A stretch of DNA of 6,399 nt from Pseudomonas sp. PGPPP3 (GTDB lineage: Bacteria > Pseudomonadota > Gammaproteobacteria > Pseudomonadales > Pseudomonadaceae), in assembly GCA_002256055.1 (NCBI GenBank), contig NKIE01000165.1, forward strand, positions 1 to 6,399, given 5' to 3'. The translations under genes were made by a program, and so were the position numbers. The notes beneath the pieces are model-generated. The model ran no database searches and had not been told where the DNA came from. It worked only from the letters and a program-made list of their open reading frames with translations. Of the stretch, positions 1 to 6,399 are shown one piece after another; position 1 is the first letter of the stretch, and every line of letters starts with the position of its first letter.

Positions 1-279
1 CGCACCCGCGCACTGCGCCAGTTCACCATCGGCCACGTGCGCCATCGCCTGGTAGCCAAGGTGGAAATCATCGACAACGGCCCAGGCATTCCAACTGAAC
101 TGCAAGACACCATCTTTTATCCCATGGTCAGTGGCCGCGCCGACGGCACCGGCCTCGGCCTGGCCATCACCCAGAACATCATCAGTCAGCATCAAGGTCT
201 GATCGAGTGCGAAAGCCATCCCGGCCACACCGTATTCTCGATCTTCCTGCCGCTGGAACAAGGAGCCGTTTCGTCATGA
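1..279 (+). CDS. ntrB: NtrB (GlnL) nitrogen-sensing histidine kinase, C-terminal part
   Basis: This is the last 92 residues of the two-component kinase that senses nitrogen status, through PII in the known family, and phosphorylates NtrC in the cytoplasm. The reading frame is open from base 1, so the gene begins outside the window; the PAS and phospho-histidine domains are not visible. What remains is the ATP-binding (HATPase_c) end. It has the G1 box DNGPGIP (D codon at 73), the LQDTIFYPMVSGR segment typical of NtrB, and the G2 box GTGLGLAI (from 145). It ends with the usual PGHTVFSIFLPL strand and a short LEQGAVSS tail. The stop TGA (277-279) overlaps the ntrC start ATG (276-278), so the two genes are probably translationally coupled. 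The match to enterobacterial GlnL across this part is close, and identification is secure. Confidence 0.95.
   Translation, partial: RTRALRQFTIGHVRHRLVAKVEIIDNGPGIPTELQDTIFYPMVSGRADGTGLGLAITQNIISQHQGLIECESHPGHTVFSIFLPLEQGAVSS
260..265 (+). promoter_or_regulatory. Ribosome binding site of ntrC
   Basis: AAGGAG lies inside the end of ntrB, 10 nt before the ATG at 276. It supports this start over the longer open frame that reaches upstream. Confidence 0.75.
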
Positions 280-1706
280 GTCGCACTGAAACCGTCTGGA
301 TCGTCGACGACGACCGTTCCATCCGTTGGGTACTGGAAAAGGCCCTGCAGCAGGAAGGCCTGACCACCGTCAGCTTTGAAAACGCCGACAGCGTGATGCA
401 GCGCCTGAGCCGCCAGCAGCCGGATGTGATCATCTCCGACATCCGCATGCCCGGCTCCAGCGGCCTCGACCTGCTGGCCAGGCTGCGCGAGCAGTACCCA
501 CGCCTTCCGGTGATCATCATGACCGCCCATTCGGACCTCGACAGCGCCGTGGCCTCCTACCAGGGCGGTGCCTTCGAGTACCTGCCCAAGCCGTTCGACG
601 TTGACGAAGCGGTGTCGCTGGTCAAGCGCGCCCTACAGCATGCGCAAGAACAGCAAAGCCTGGCAGCCCCGGCCGAAGTCGCGCGCACCCCGGAAATCAT
701 CGGTGAAGCGCCGGCCATGCAGGAGGTGTTCCGCGCCATCGGCCGCCTCAGCCACTCCAACATCACCGTACTGATCAACGGCGAGTCAGGCACCGGCAAA
801 GAGCTGGTCGCCCACGCCCTGCACCGCCACAGCCCGCGCGCCAGCTCGCCGTTTATCGCACTAAACATGGCGGCCATTCCCAAAGACCTGATGGAATCCG
901 AGCTGTTCGGCCACGAAAAAGGCGCCTTTACCGGCGCGGCCAACCAGCGCCGTGGGCGCTTCGAACAAGCCGACGGCGGCAGCCTGTTTCTCGATGAAAT
1001 CGGCGACATGCCCGCCGACACCCAGACGCGCTTGCTGCGCGTGCTGGCCGATGGCGAGTTCTACCGGGTCGGCGGCCACACGCCGGTCAAGGTCGACGTA
1101 CGCATCATCGCCGCCACCCACCAGAACCTGGAAAGCCTGGTACAGGCCGGCAAGTTCCGTGAAGACCTGTTCCACCGCCTCAACGTCATCCGCATCCATA
1201 TCCCGCGTCTGGCCGACCGCCGCGAAGACATCCCGACCCTCGCCCGTCACTTCCTCGCCCGCGCCGCGCAAGAGTTGTCCGTCGAACCCAAGCTGCTCAA
1301 GGTGGAAACCGAGGAATACCTGAAGAACCTGCCTTGGCCGGGCAACGTGCGGCAGATGGAAAACACCTGTCGCTGGATCACAGTCATGGCCTCCGGTCGC
1401 GAAGTGCATATCGACGACCTGCCCCCTGAGCTGCTGACCCAGCCCCAGGAACTGTCGCCGGTGAGCAACTGGGAACAGGCCCTGCGCCACTGGGCCGACC
1501 AATCCCTGGCCCGCGGCCAGACCAACCTGCTGGACAGCGCCGTACCGACCTTCGAGCGGATCATGATCGAAACCGCCCTCAAGCACACCGCCGGCCGCCG
1601 CCGCGACGCTGCCCTGCTGCTGGGCTGGGGCCGCAACACCCTGACCCGCAAGATCAAGGAACTGGGGATGAAAATCGACGGCGACGAAGACGACGGCGAC
1701 GAGTAG
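276..1706 (+). CDS. ntrC: NtrC (GlnG) nitrogen response regulator, sigma-54-dependent activator
   Basis: Cytoplasmic response regulator that, when phosphorylated by NtrB, binds upstream enhancers, oligomerises and uses ATP to open sigma-54 promoters of nitrogen-scavenging genes. It has 476 residues, normal for the family. The receiver domain (about 5-120) has acidic residues D11-D13, phospho-acceptor D55 in SDIRMPG, T83 and K105. The AAA+ domain (about 140-370) has Walker A GESGTGKE (169-176), the sigma-54 contact loop GAFTGA (216-221), Walker B SLFLDE (236-241) and an RxxxREDIP region. The C-terminal Fis-type helix-turn-helix reads GWGRNTLTRKIKELGM, followed by an acidic tail GDEDDGDE. I chose the start at 276 because the receiver begins at once, AAGGAG (260-265) lies 10 nt upstream, and the ATGA overlap with ntrB is typical; the frame is open further upstream, but that lies inside ntrB. 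All key residues are present, so it should be functional. Confidence 0.98.
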   Translation: MSRTETVWIVDDDRSIRWVLEKALQQEGLTTVSFENADSVMQRLSRQQPDVIISDIRMPGSSGLDLLARLREQYPRLPVIIMTAHSDLDSAVASYQGGAFEYLPKPFDVDEAVSLVKRALQHAQEQQSLAAPAEVARTPEIIGEAPAMQEVFRAIGRLSHSNITVLINGESGTGKELVAHALHRHSPRASSPFIALNMAAIPKDLMESELFGHEKGAFTGAANQRRGRFEQADGGSLFLDEIGDMPADTQTRLLRVLADGEFYRVGGHTPVKVDVRIIAATHQNLESLVQAGKFREDLFHRLNVIRIHIPRLADRREDIPTLARHFLARAAQELSVEPKLLKVETEEYLKNLPWPGNVRQMENTCRWITVMASGREVHIDDLPPELLTQPQELSPVSNWEQALRHWADQSLARGQTNLLDSAVPTFERIMIETALKHTAGRRRDAALLLGWGRNTLTRKIKELGMKIDGDEDDGDE

Positions 1707-1720
1707 CCAACGCACGTCAA

Positions 1721-1748
1721 GAAAACGGGCCCTGCGGGGCCCGTTTTC
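1721..1748 (+). terminator. Rho-independent terminator of the ntrBC operon
   Basis: A perfect 12-bp stem (GAAAACGGGCCC at 1721-1732, GGGCCCGTTTTC at 1737-1748) surrounds a 4-nt loop TGCG. It starts 14 nt after the ntrC stop. The GC core followed by TTTT on the 3' arm is classical. The A-run on the 5' arm would also let it stop transcription coming the other way. Confidence 0.92.
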
Positions 1749-1803
1749 ATTGGAGCAGCGCATTCATCCGCAGCCACGCTCACAAAGGCATCGACCAACC
1801 CTT

Positions 1804-1820
1804 TGCTCCACCACGATGCA
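1804..1820 (+). promoter_or_regulatory. Candidate NtrC-binding site 1 (distal)
   Basis: TGCTCCACCACGATGCA has the TGC-N11-GCA frame of the enterobacterial NtrC site (TGCACCANNNTGGTGCA) and matches about 11 of its 14 fixed positions by eye. Its centre (1812) lies about 153 bp before the predicted sRNA start, a usual enhancer distance. Support comes mainly from the spacing to site 2 and to the sigma-54 promoter. Confidence 0.55.
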
Positions 1821-1834
1821 CACCCTGCCCACCG

Positions 1835-1851
1835 CGCACCCTCGGGGGTCA
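1835..1851 (+). promoter_or_regulatory. Candidate NtrC-binding site 2 (proximal)
   Basis: CGCACCCTCGGGGGTCA is a weaker 17-bp match (about 9 of 14 fixed positions), with an inner dyad ACCC-TCGG-GGGT. Its centre (1843) is 31 bp from that of site 1, about three helical turns. The known paired NtrC sites of the E. coli glnA enhancer are spaced almost the same. On its own this site would not be convincing. Confidence 0.42.
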
Positions 1852-1938
1852 GATACAACGCCAGCAGAAGCCTTGCACGCCGAGCTTAAAACACCCGCAG
1901 CCCTTTATTTACAGGGCCCGCAAGCAATGCAGTAAAAC

Positions 1939-1954
1939 TGGCATACAGCCTGCA
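1939..1954 (+). promoter_or_regulatory. Sigma-54 (RpoN) -24/-12 promoter
   Basis: TGGCATACAGCCTGCA carries the invariant GG at 1940-1941 and GC at 1952-1953, exactly 12 nt apart as the RpoN consensus (TGGCAC-N5-TTGCW) requires. The flanking T, CA and T/A positions also agree. The predicted start of transcription is about 1965 on the plus strand. No protein gene follows on this strand; a strong terminator lies about 95 nt downstream, so the promoter most likely drives a small RNA. Confidence 0.75.
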
Positions 1955-1964
1955 TAGGCTCAAG

Positions 1965-2059
1965 TAATCCCAGTTTTGGGGACCTTGGTACAGGCAGGCC
2001 GGGGATTCCCCTCTTTTACACCCCCAACAAAAAGGCCACCTTCACAGGTGGCCTTTTTG
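1965..2059 (+). ncRNA. nrsZ: NrsZ-like nitrogen-regulated small RNA (predicted)
   Basis: A predicted transcript of about 95 nt runs from the sigma-54 promoter to the hairpin terminator at 2028-2059. It contains no convincing open reading frame. Visible pairing includes AATCCC (1966-1971) with GGGATT (2002-2007), and a small alternative hairpin GGGG-ATT-CCCC (2001-2011). From memory, P. aeruginosa makes NrsZ, an NtrBC/RpoN-dependent sRNA encoded next to ntrC. It is processed into three similar modules, the first about 60 nt being enough to regulate rhlA translation and swarming. The position, promoter type, enhancer and terminator here fit that gene, but the length would allow only one module plus terminator. 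The family assignment rests on synteny and promoter logic, not alignment. The start is inferred from the promoter and may be off by one or two bases; targets here are unknown. Confidence 0.68.
2028..2059. terminator. Bidirectional terminator shared by the sRNA and the MshQ-like gene
   Basis: A perfect 13-bp stem (CAAAAAGGCCACC at 2028-2040, GGTGGCCTTTTTG at 2047-2059) surrounds the loop TTCACA. Read on the plus strand it ends in TTTTT and would terminate the sRNA. Read on the minus strand the complement of the AAAAA arm gives the U-tract, 13 nt after the stop codon of the large gene. It thus serves two convergent transcripts. Confidence 0.93.
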
Positions 2060-2071
2060 CTTTCTAGCGAT

Positions 2072-5000
2072 CTAGCGGTACAACTCACGGCGGAAGATCA
2101 AAGGCTTTGGCCCCTTATAGATACCGAAGGTGGCCAAGCCACGTGCCGCCGAACGGCTCACACCGTCCCAGGGGTACTGCAACCAGGCCGGTGCCGATTG
2201 GAAGCTGACCTGCACCGACCCATCGTTGCCGCTGCCCGGCGCGCTCAATAACAACATGTGCTGAGCAGGATTGAGCGGCCAGTTCAAAGTGGGCGTGGTT
2301 TCCCCTGCCGCCAAGCCGGCTGTGTACTGATCCAGTAGCGGCGCGCCCAGCACGGCAGCGGTGGTGCAGGTGTCCAAACCCTCGAACTGGAAACTCCCCC
2401 CCGCCGCGCTTTGCCAGCTTTCCAGCACAATCGGCAAGCCTAAGCTTTGCAGCTCGGAGCCATGGGCATTGTCGATGCGCAGGCGTCCCAGGCGAACTTC
2501 ACTGCCCGGCGCATCGGCAAAGTCATAGGCAAAGCCCTGACAGGCAGCCCCATTGCCGTGGCAGGCCCCATCCGAATCGGTCAACGCCGTCGCTGCAAAG
2601 CTCTGTTGAAGCCTTGCGGTGAAGGGATAATCATCGCTGCCAGGCAGCAAGCCGGGGTTATAGAGCAGTTGCTCATTGCTCCAGCGGTAGCGGCGGACAC
2701 CATTGCCGTCACCGACACCTTCCTGCAACAAACTGGCAGTGCCCTGACTAGCAAGACGGGCATCGAGACCGGCAATCCCGGTCACCGAGCTGTAACTGCC
2801 GACCGCAGGGGTAGACAAGCGCCAGAAGTCACCACGGTCGTAGTTTGTGGTGACGTTGCCGCCCCGGTTGTAGGCGGTAATCGTCAGCGTCGGCTCGCGA
2901 CCGGCAGCAAAACCCATGGGTTGCCCTTGGTAGCTGAACGCACTGCCGCAACTCGGCGTCAGGCTGGCGTCCCCCGCTGCACCGAGATAGGCCGGGATAA
3001 AGCGTCCGACCAGTCCGCTGGTACCACCGCTGACCGTTTCGCCGAAATAGCTGACTGTTGGGGTAGCGCTAAGACGAAACACGCCAACCTCGGAGATGGC
3101 CGTATCAACGCTCGTCTGACTACCCAACAGGTGGTCATAGTCGCCAGGGCTCAGCGCACCGGCAACACCGTCACTCGGTGCGACCACGGCGCTGGTCAGA
3201 GTGATATCGCCCATCTGGAAGTTAGGTGTTGGCGGGTTGTCAGCAAGAGCCGCAGCCGTCAGGGCCTCACCATCGCTCTGCCAACGCACAGCCTTGATCC
3301 GCAGGGTAAAAGGATCACCGGCACGGCGTACGGCGCTAGGGGAGCCCTCTTCATACGGCGGGCAGTTGATGCCCGCCGTACAACCACTAGTTGTATTGGT
3401 CTCAAGCAGCAAACCATAGGGTTTGCTAACAAACTGATCGGCGCCATTCAGCACCAGGCCCTCGTCCCCATTGTCCGCATTGCCGCTGTACCGGGCGCTC
3501 AGGTTTAGCAAGCCGGCGTCGTCGTAACGCACCGTTAGCGGAGCAGTACCGGTGCTGTCGAAGTTCAGATTGACGCTCACTGGCGTTGCGCGAACATCGC
3601 TCGCGTTGACCACCACTGGTTGGGTACCGCTGGTGGGGTTGGCGTAGGCCGATGTGAAGCTGACGCTGCGGGTGACATTGGCAAAGGCCGGCACGCACTG
3701 CAGGGCATCGTCTGACTTACGCACCGCGCTGATGGTTGCCGGCGTCGGTTTGGCCGCCAGCAGGTTGGGAACCTGCAACAGCAGACCACTGTCGGCGTAG
3801 TTAATCTGACAACCTGTGGTCGAGCAGACGGTCTGGCTGTTGGGCTTGGTTGTAGGCACAGAGGATTGCGCAGCCAACGCCACGCTACTTGCGGTTGGCA
3901 CGCGCAATTGCGCCAGCGCCGAGCCCCCACTGAACGTGATGGTACTGCCGCTAAAGGTGGCAGGTGCGGTGGCAGTCCAGTAACTGACCGGGCTCAGGGT
4001 GACACTGACCGGATTGGTATAAAGACTGCTGCAACTGCTGTTCAGGCAGGCACGAATGCTCACAGGCTGCGGGTTACAGGGCAGCGCGCTGGCCGTGTAG
4101 ATGAACTCGAAGTGGTCGATCTGCTGGCCGATAGGATTGATATCGGTGGCACAGACCTGCAGTTCGTCCAGCTCGTGAATATTGGTCGAACCACCGGTGG
4201 AGCCCGTCAGCGACAGGTAGAAGTCGCTGGGCAACGGCGCCTGGCTGTTGATCGCCGCCAACACGTTGACCGCGTTGAGGCCAGACAACACAGCGAAACC
4301 AGCGCCGCTATCACGCTCTACGGTGACCCGCGCCTCGTTGCTGAAGCGACCATCTACGGTGATACGGTAAGTGTGTCCGGGGGCTGCCGAAGTGCTGGCG
4401 GCACTGTCAATGCCTGGATTGAGATTGGCTAACGTACCGGCAATGTAGCGATATCCAACAACAGCGGAGCCAGAGCCGCGAATAGCCACGGAGTCGGCTC
4501 GCTGACCGACACCACCCGGCCCGCCTTCGGAGGAGAAGTTACCGTATTCATCAATACCCACCCCCAGCCAGCCGCCAGCAAAGCCAGGGTTGGCCGCATC
4601 GCCACGGGTGCCATAGCCCAGCGGGCCACCGAAGGCGCCCGGCTGTGGCGTCACCGTAGCATCCGACAACACCACGGCCATGCCATCGGCGCCACTGCCG
4701 CTGTAGGCGTAATGCTTGAACTGCACCTGAATATAGTTGCCCGCGGCCGGAAACAGACGCTGCAGGGTGGATGAGGTCGATACGTTGCCCTGATTACTGG
4801 TCAGGCGCATGCGCTGGCTACTGACCGTAGGCGTAAACGACGTAGCGCCACGACTGGCCACCGCCCAGTCGTCACCCAGGCTGCCATCATCGAAGTTGTC
4901 GTTGAAGCACTGCAAGCTCAACGCACACTCGTGTCGCTCCGCCACCAGAGCGCTGATCTGCGCATCACTGAGCGCACCGTTATAGATGCGCAGCTCGTCC

Positions 5001-6319
5001 AGTTCGCCATTGAAGTTACGCCCTGCCGTACCTTGGTCAGCGCCCAGCTGCAGGGGATCACCATTGGCCAGTGGTGTACCACTGAAACTGGCCTGGCCGG
5101 CCAAGGTGCCGTTGATATAGATGCGCTGCTCACCCGGCGCATAACGGATCAGCACATGGCTCCACTGCCCCACCGTTAATGCCGTGGTGCTGTTGAACTC
5201 GTTGGTGGCACCGGCGGTGGTCTGCCACCACCAGTTGATAGTGCCGCTGGGATTGAGGTGAAACTCGTAGTTCTCATCCTTAGACAGGATGCTCATCAGC
5301 CCCGAGGTAGGTAGCGTGCGCGGTTTGACCCACAGGCCGATGGTAAAGCTGCCCTGCAGGTCGAGCAGGTTGTTGTCGGCCCGCTGCACGTACTGGCTGG
5401 AAGCGCTGTTGAACGTGCCATAGCCGCAGGTGCCCTGGGCATTGACCTGCGGCAGGGCCGGCGAGGTACGCGCCGTGCTGGCGCTATTCAGCACAGTACC
5501 GTGCAAGGCGTTTCCAGAGGCATCCAGCACCTCACCGGCCGCGCCGGTCCAACTGCTTTCGTCGAGGGACCAACTGACAGTAGGCACCACGACTGCCGGT
5601 TTGATTGCCCAGGCTTGAGCGCCCCAGTCGTCGCTCGTGCTGGATGCCGCAGCACGAATCGGCGTGTAACTACCGGGACTGGCCTGCAGGGCACTTACCA
5701 TCAACAGCGCAGGGCCATTAGCGTTATTACTTTGCGAGTCATGAACACCTGTGGCCGGGCTGTCGGCAACCAGTGCCGCATTGCTGTTACCACGATTAGA
5801 GCCGAAAGCTGCCAGCACCAGGCTATCGGCGCTCAACACCGTCAACGCCGCCGTGTTCGGACTGGCACTGCGACCACTATTGAAGACCGTGCCATTGTCG
5901 ATGGGGGCGCTGCTATTGAAGGTTCCGCTGCTGATTGCCAACATCGCCCCACCGTTGCGCCCAGACGCACTTAACGTCCAGGAAAAGCTGTTCGCGCCAA
6001 CCGCCGTCGCCAAGCGCCAGTACACCGCCTGACGAAAATTTGTACCGTTCGCCGTATTCACCAGCAGCGTCCAACCGCCGGGGGCCGTGATAGTCGAGCC
6101 ACTATTCACCGCAACCTGAGCGATCAGCAAATCACCAACCACGGTAGATGCCGGCGAGCTGATGGTTACCGTTGAGCTGTTGGCGAACACCGGCGTGATA
6201 GTGGCGCGCACCACTGGCGTCGCCTGCGCAAGGCTGCAGAGCAAGCTCGTAATAACCAAACCGAGCTGCGCGAGACGACGCAACGTCACGAAGCGCGGCA
6301 GCATCAACAAATTACTCAT
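2072..6319 (-). CDS. Large secreted MshQ-like protein with LamG, L-type-lectin-like and DUF6701 regions
   Basis: A 1415-residue exported protein, probably a surface or pilus-associated adhesin. The N-terminus is a Sec signal peptide (basic RR at 14-15, hydrophobic stretch about 16-30, likely cleavage AQA-TP after residue 33). Next come a beta-rich module of uncertain family (about 35-240, with GGWTLL and AVYWRLA) and a LamG/concanavalin-like domain (about 247-461, with GSFTIGLWVK, YINGTLAG, GELDELRIYNGAL). An L-type-lectin-like domain follows (about 471-724, with FNDNFDDGSLGDDW, GADGMAVVLSD, GGWLGVGIDEYGNF, HELDELQVC). The rest (about 733-1415) resembles the DUF6701 region of MshQ, ending with the typical ATFGIYKG and a final YR. 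MshQ is known from MSHA pilus operons, but its exact role is not settled. The start ATG overlaps an upstream frame (ATGA); only a weak GGGTGG precedes it. No lipobox, sortase signal or C-terminal membrane anchor is seen. Domain limits are estimated by eye. Confidence 0.88.
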   Translation of the reverse strand: MSNLLMLPRFVTLRRLAQLGLVITSLLCSLAQATPVVRATITPVFANSSTVTISSPASTVVGDLLIAQVAVNSGSTITAPGGWTLLVNTANGTNFRQAVYWRLATAVGANSFSWTLSASGRNGGAMLAISSGTFNSSAPIDNGTVFNSGRSASPNTAALTVLSADSLVLAAFGSNRGNSNAALVADSPATGVHDSQSNNANGPALLMVSALQASPGSYTPIRAAASSTSDDWGAQAWAIKPAVVVPTVSWSLDESSWTGAAGEVLDASGNALHGTVLNSASTARTSPALPQVNAQGTCGYGTFNSASSQYVQRADNNLLDLQGSFTIGLWVKPRTLPTSGLMSILSKDENYEFHLNPSGTINWWWQTTAGATNEFNSTTALTVGQWSHVLIRYAPGEQRIYINGTLAGQASFSGTPLANGDPLQLGADQGTAGRNFNGELDELRIYNGALSDAQISALVAERHECALSLQCFNDNFDDGSLGDDWAVASRGATSFTPTVSSQRMRLTSNQGNVSTSSTLQRLFPAAGNYIQVQFKHYAYSGSGADGMAVVLSDATVTPQPGAFGGPLGYGTRGDAANPGFAGGWLGVGIDEYGNFSSEGGPGGVGQRADSVAIRGSGSAVVGYRYIAGTLANLNPGIDSAASTSAAPGHTYRITVDGRFSNEARVTVERDSGAGFAVLSGLNAVNVLAAINSQAPLPSDFYLSLTGSTGGSTNIHELDELQVCATDINPIGQQIDHFEFIYTASALPCNPQPVSIRACLNSSCSSLYTNPVSVTLSPVSYWTATAPATFSGSTITFSGGSALAQLRVPTASSVALAAQSSVPTTKPNSQTVCSTTGCQINYADSGLLLQVPNLLAAKPTPATISAVRKSDDALQCVPAFANVTRSVSFTSAYANPTSGTQPVVVNASDVRATPVSVNLNFDSTGTAPLTVRYDDAGLLNLSARYSGNADNGDEGLVLNGADQFVSKPYGLLLETNTTSGCTAGINCPPYEEGSPSAVRRAGDPFTLRIKAVRWQSDGEALTAAALADNPPTPNFQMGDITLTSAVVAPSDGVAGALSPGDYDHLLGSQTSVDTAISEVGVFRLSATPTVSYFGETVSGGTSGLVGRFIPAYLGAAGDASLTPSCGSAFSYQGQPMGFAAGREPTLTITAYNRGGNVTTNYDRGDFWRLSTPAVGSYSSVTGIAGLDARLASQGTASLLQEGVGDGNGVRRYRWSNEQLLYNPGLLPGSDDYPFTARLQQSFAATALTDSDGACHGNGAACQGFAYDFADAPGSEVRLGRLRIDNAHGSELQSLGLPIVLESWQSAAGGSFQFEGLDTCTTAAVLGAPLLDQYTAGLAAGETTPTLNWPLNPAQHMLLLSAPGSGNDGSVQVSFQSAPAWLQYPWDGVSRSAARGLATFGIYKGPKPLIFRRELYR
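6221..6319 (-). other. Signal peptide coding region of the MshQ-like protein
   Basis: The first 33 residues show a short basic segment (R9, R14, R15), a hydrophobic core LGLVITSLLCSLA and the small-residue motif A-Q-A before TP, as expected for signal peptidase I. The twin arginine is not in a full Tat motif. C28 is not in a lipobox context. Confidence 0.8.
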
Positions 6320-6399
6320 ACGCCGCCACCCTGCACCCTGCTGGCATCACTCGGTAGATCGAGGAGCACACCGCTGTGCGGTTTGACGATGCTGGAAGC
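6316..6399 (-). CDS. Possible 3' end of an upstream pilus-operon gene (partial)
   Basis: Immediately before the MshQ-like gene, a minus-strand frame is open from the window edge to a TGA (6318-6316) that overlaps its ATG as ATGA, the commonest arrangement in coupled operons. It would encode 27 residues ending in SRVQGGGV. A second frame is also open to the edge and stops at TAA (6314-6312), ending in CRVAAYE and containing two cysteines. So little sequence cannot decide between them. In MSHA operons the preceding gene is usually mshP, a small pilin-like protein, but no diagnostic part of it lies in this window. I am fairly sure only that some coding sequence probably ends here, because no promoter or terminator is evident in these 80 bases. 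Confidence 0.38.
   Translation of the reverse strand, partial: ASSIVKPHSGVLLDLPSDASRVQGGGV

Noticed and set aside
207..275. Extended N-terminus for NtrC from an upstream start
   Set aside because: The 23 extra residues lie wholly within ntrB, match no receiver-domain feature and lack a ribosome binding site; ATG 276 fits the family.
861..1763. 300-residue minus-strand frame opposite ntrC
   Set aside because: It is a shadow of a GC-rich gene with no recognisable motifs; the plus strand carries full NtrC.
1247..1858. Minus-strand open frame of 203 residues whose first part lies after ntrC and reads like plausible protein
   Set aside because: Most of it is antisense to ntrC, it crosses the ntrBC terminator, its first codons overlie the candidate NtrC sites, and no ribosome binding site or known motif is seen.
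1750..1935. 61-residue plus-strand frame between the two terminators
   Set aside because: It starts immediately after the ntrC terminator without a ribosome binding site, and runs across the candidate enhancers and up to the sigma-54 promoter.
1934..1977. Integron attC-like site
   Set aside because: The inverted arms suggested it, but the required GTTRRRY and RYYYAAC core boxes are absent; the sigma-54 promoter explains the conserved bases better.
2001..2011. GGGG-ATT-CCCC followed by a T-rich stretch as an early terminator for the sRNA
   Set aside because: The stem is only 4 bp with a 3-nt loop, and the T-run is broken; it is much weaker than the 13-bp hairpin just downstream.
1976..2251. 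91-residue plus-strand frame beginning inside the predicted sRNA
   Set aside because: It passes through the terminator hairpin and then runs antisense to the end of the large gene; no ribosome binding site is evident.
2447..3508. 353-residue plus-strand frame opposite the MshQ-like gene
   Set aside because: It is antisense to a region with clear DUF6701-like protein features; its low-complexity basic and Ala/Thr-rich composition is typical of a shadow frame.

Overview
The window looks like part of a Pseudomonas-type gammaproteobacterial chromosome. It is GC-rich, it carries a typical ntrB-ntrC pair, and the space after ntrC holds what looks like a nitrogen-controlled small RNA, an arrangement I recall from Pseudomonas aeruginosa (NrsZ). 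The genus is inferred from these features, not from a database search.

Layout. Bases 1-279 are the 3' end of ntrB (glnL), the nitrogen-sensing histidine kinase. It overlaps the start of ntrC (glnG, 276-1706), a complete NtrC response regulator and sigma-54 activator, by four bases (ATGA). A perfect 12-bp hairpin terminator (1721-1748) closes this operon. The gap 1707-2071 contains no convincing protein gene but is full of signals: two candidate NtrC sites (1804-1820 and 1835-1851, centres 31 bp apart), a sigma-54 -24/-12 promoter (1939-1954), and a predicted short transcript of about 95 nt ending in a strong hairpin terminator (2028-2059). Together these read as an NtrC/RpoN-driven, NrsZ-like sRNA gene. 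I recognise nothing in 1749-1803 or 1852-1933.

The rest of the window (6319 down to 2072, minus strand) is one very large gene for a 1415-residue exported protein resembling MshQ. In order it has a signal peptide, an unnamed beta-rich module, a LamG-type domain, an L-type-lectin-like domain and a C-terminal DUF6701 region. MshQ-type genes usually sit at the end of MSHA/type IV-like pilus operons. Here an upstream reading frame (6316-6399, cut by the window edge) overlaps the start, so the gene is probably the last of such an operon.

How the parts fit. NtrB phosphorylates NtrC under nitrogen limitation. NtrC-P would activate the sRNA promoter directly downstream of its own gene. The sRNA gene and the large surface-protein gene converge and share one bidirectional terminator. 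No functional link between the nitrogen system and the surface protein is shown by the sequence beyond this shared 3' boundary.
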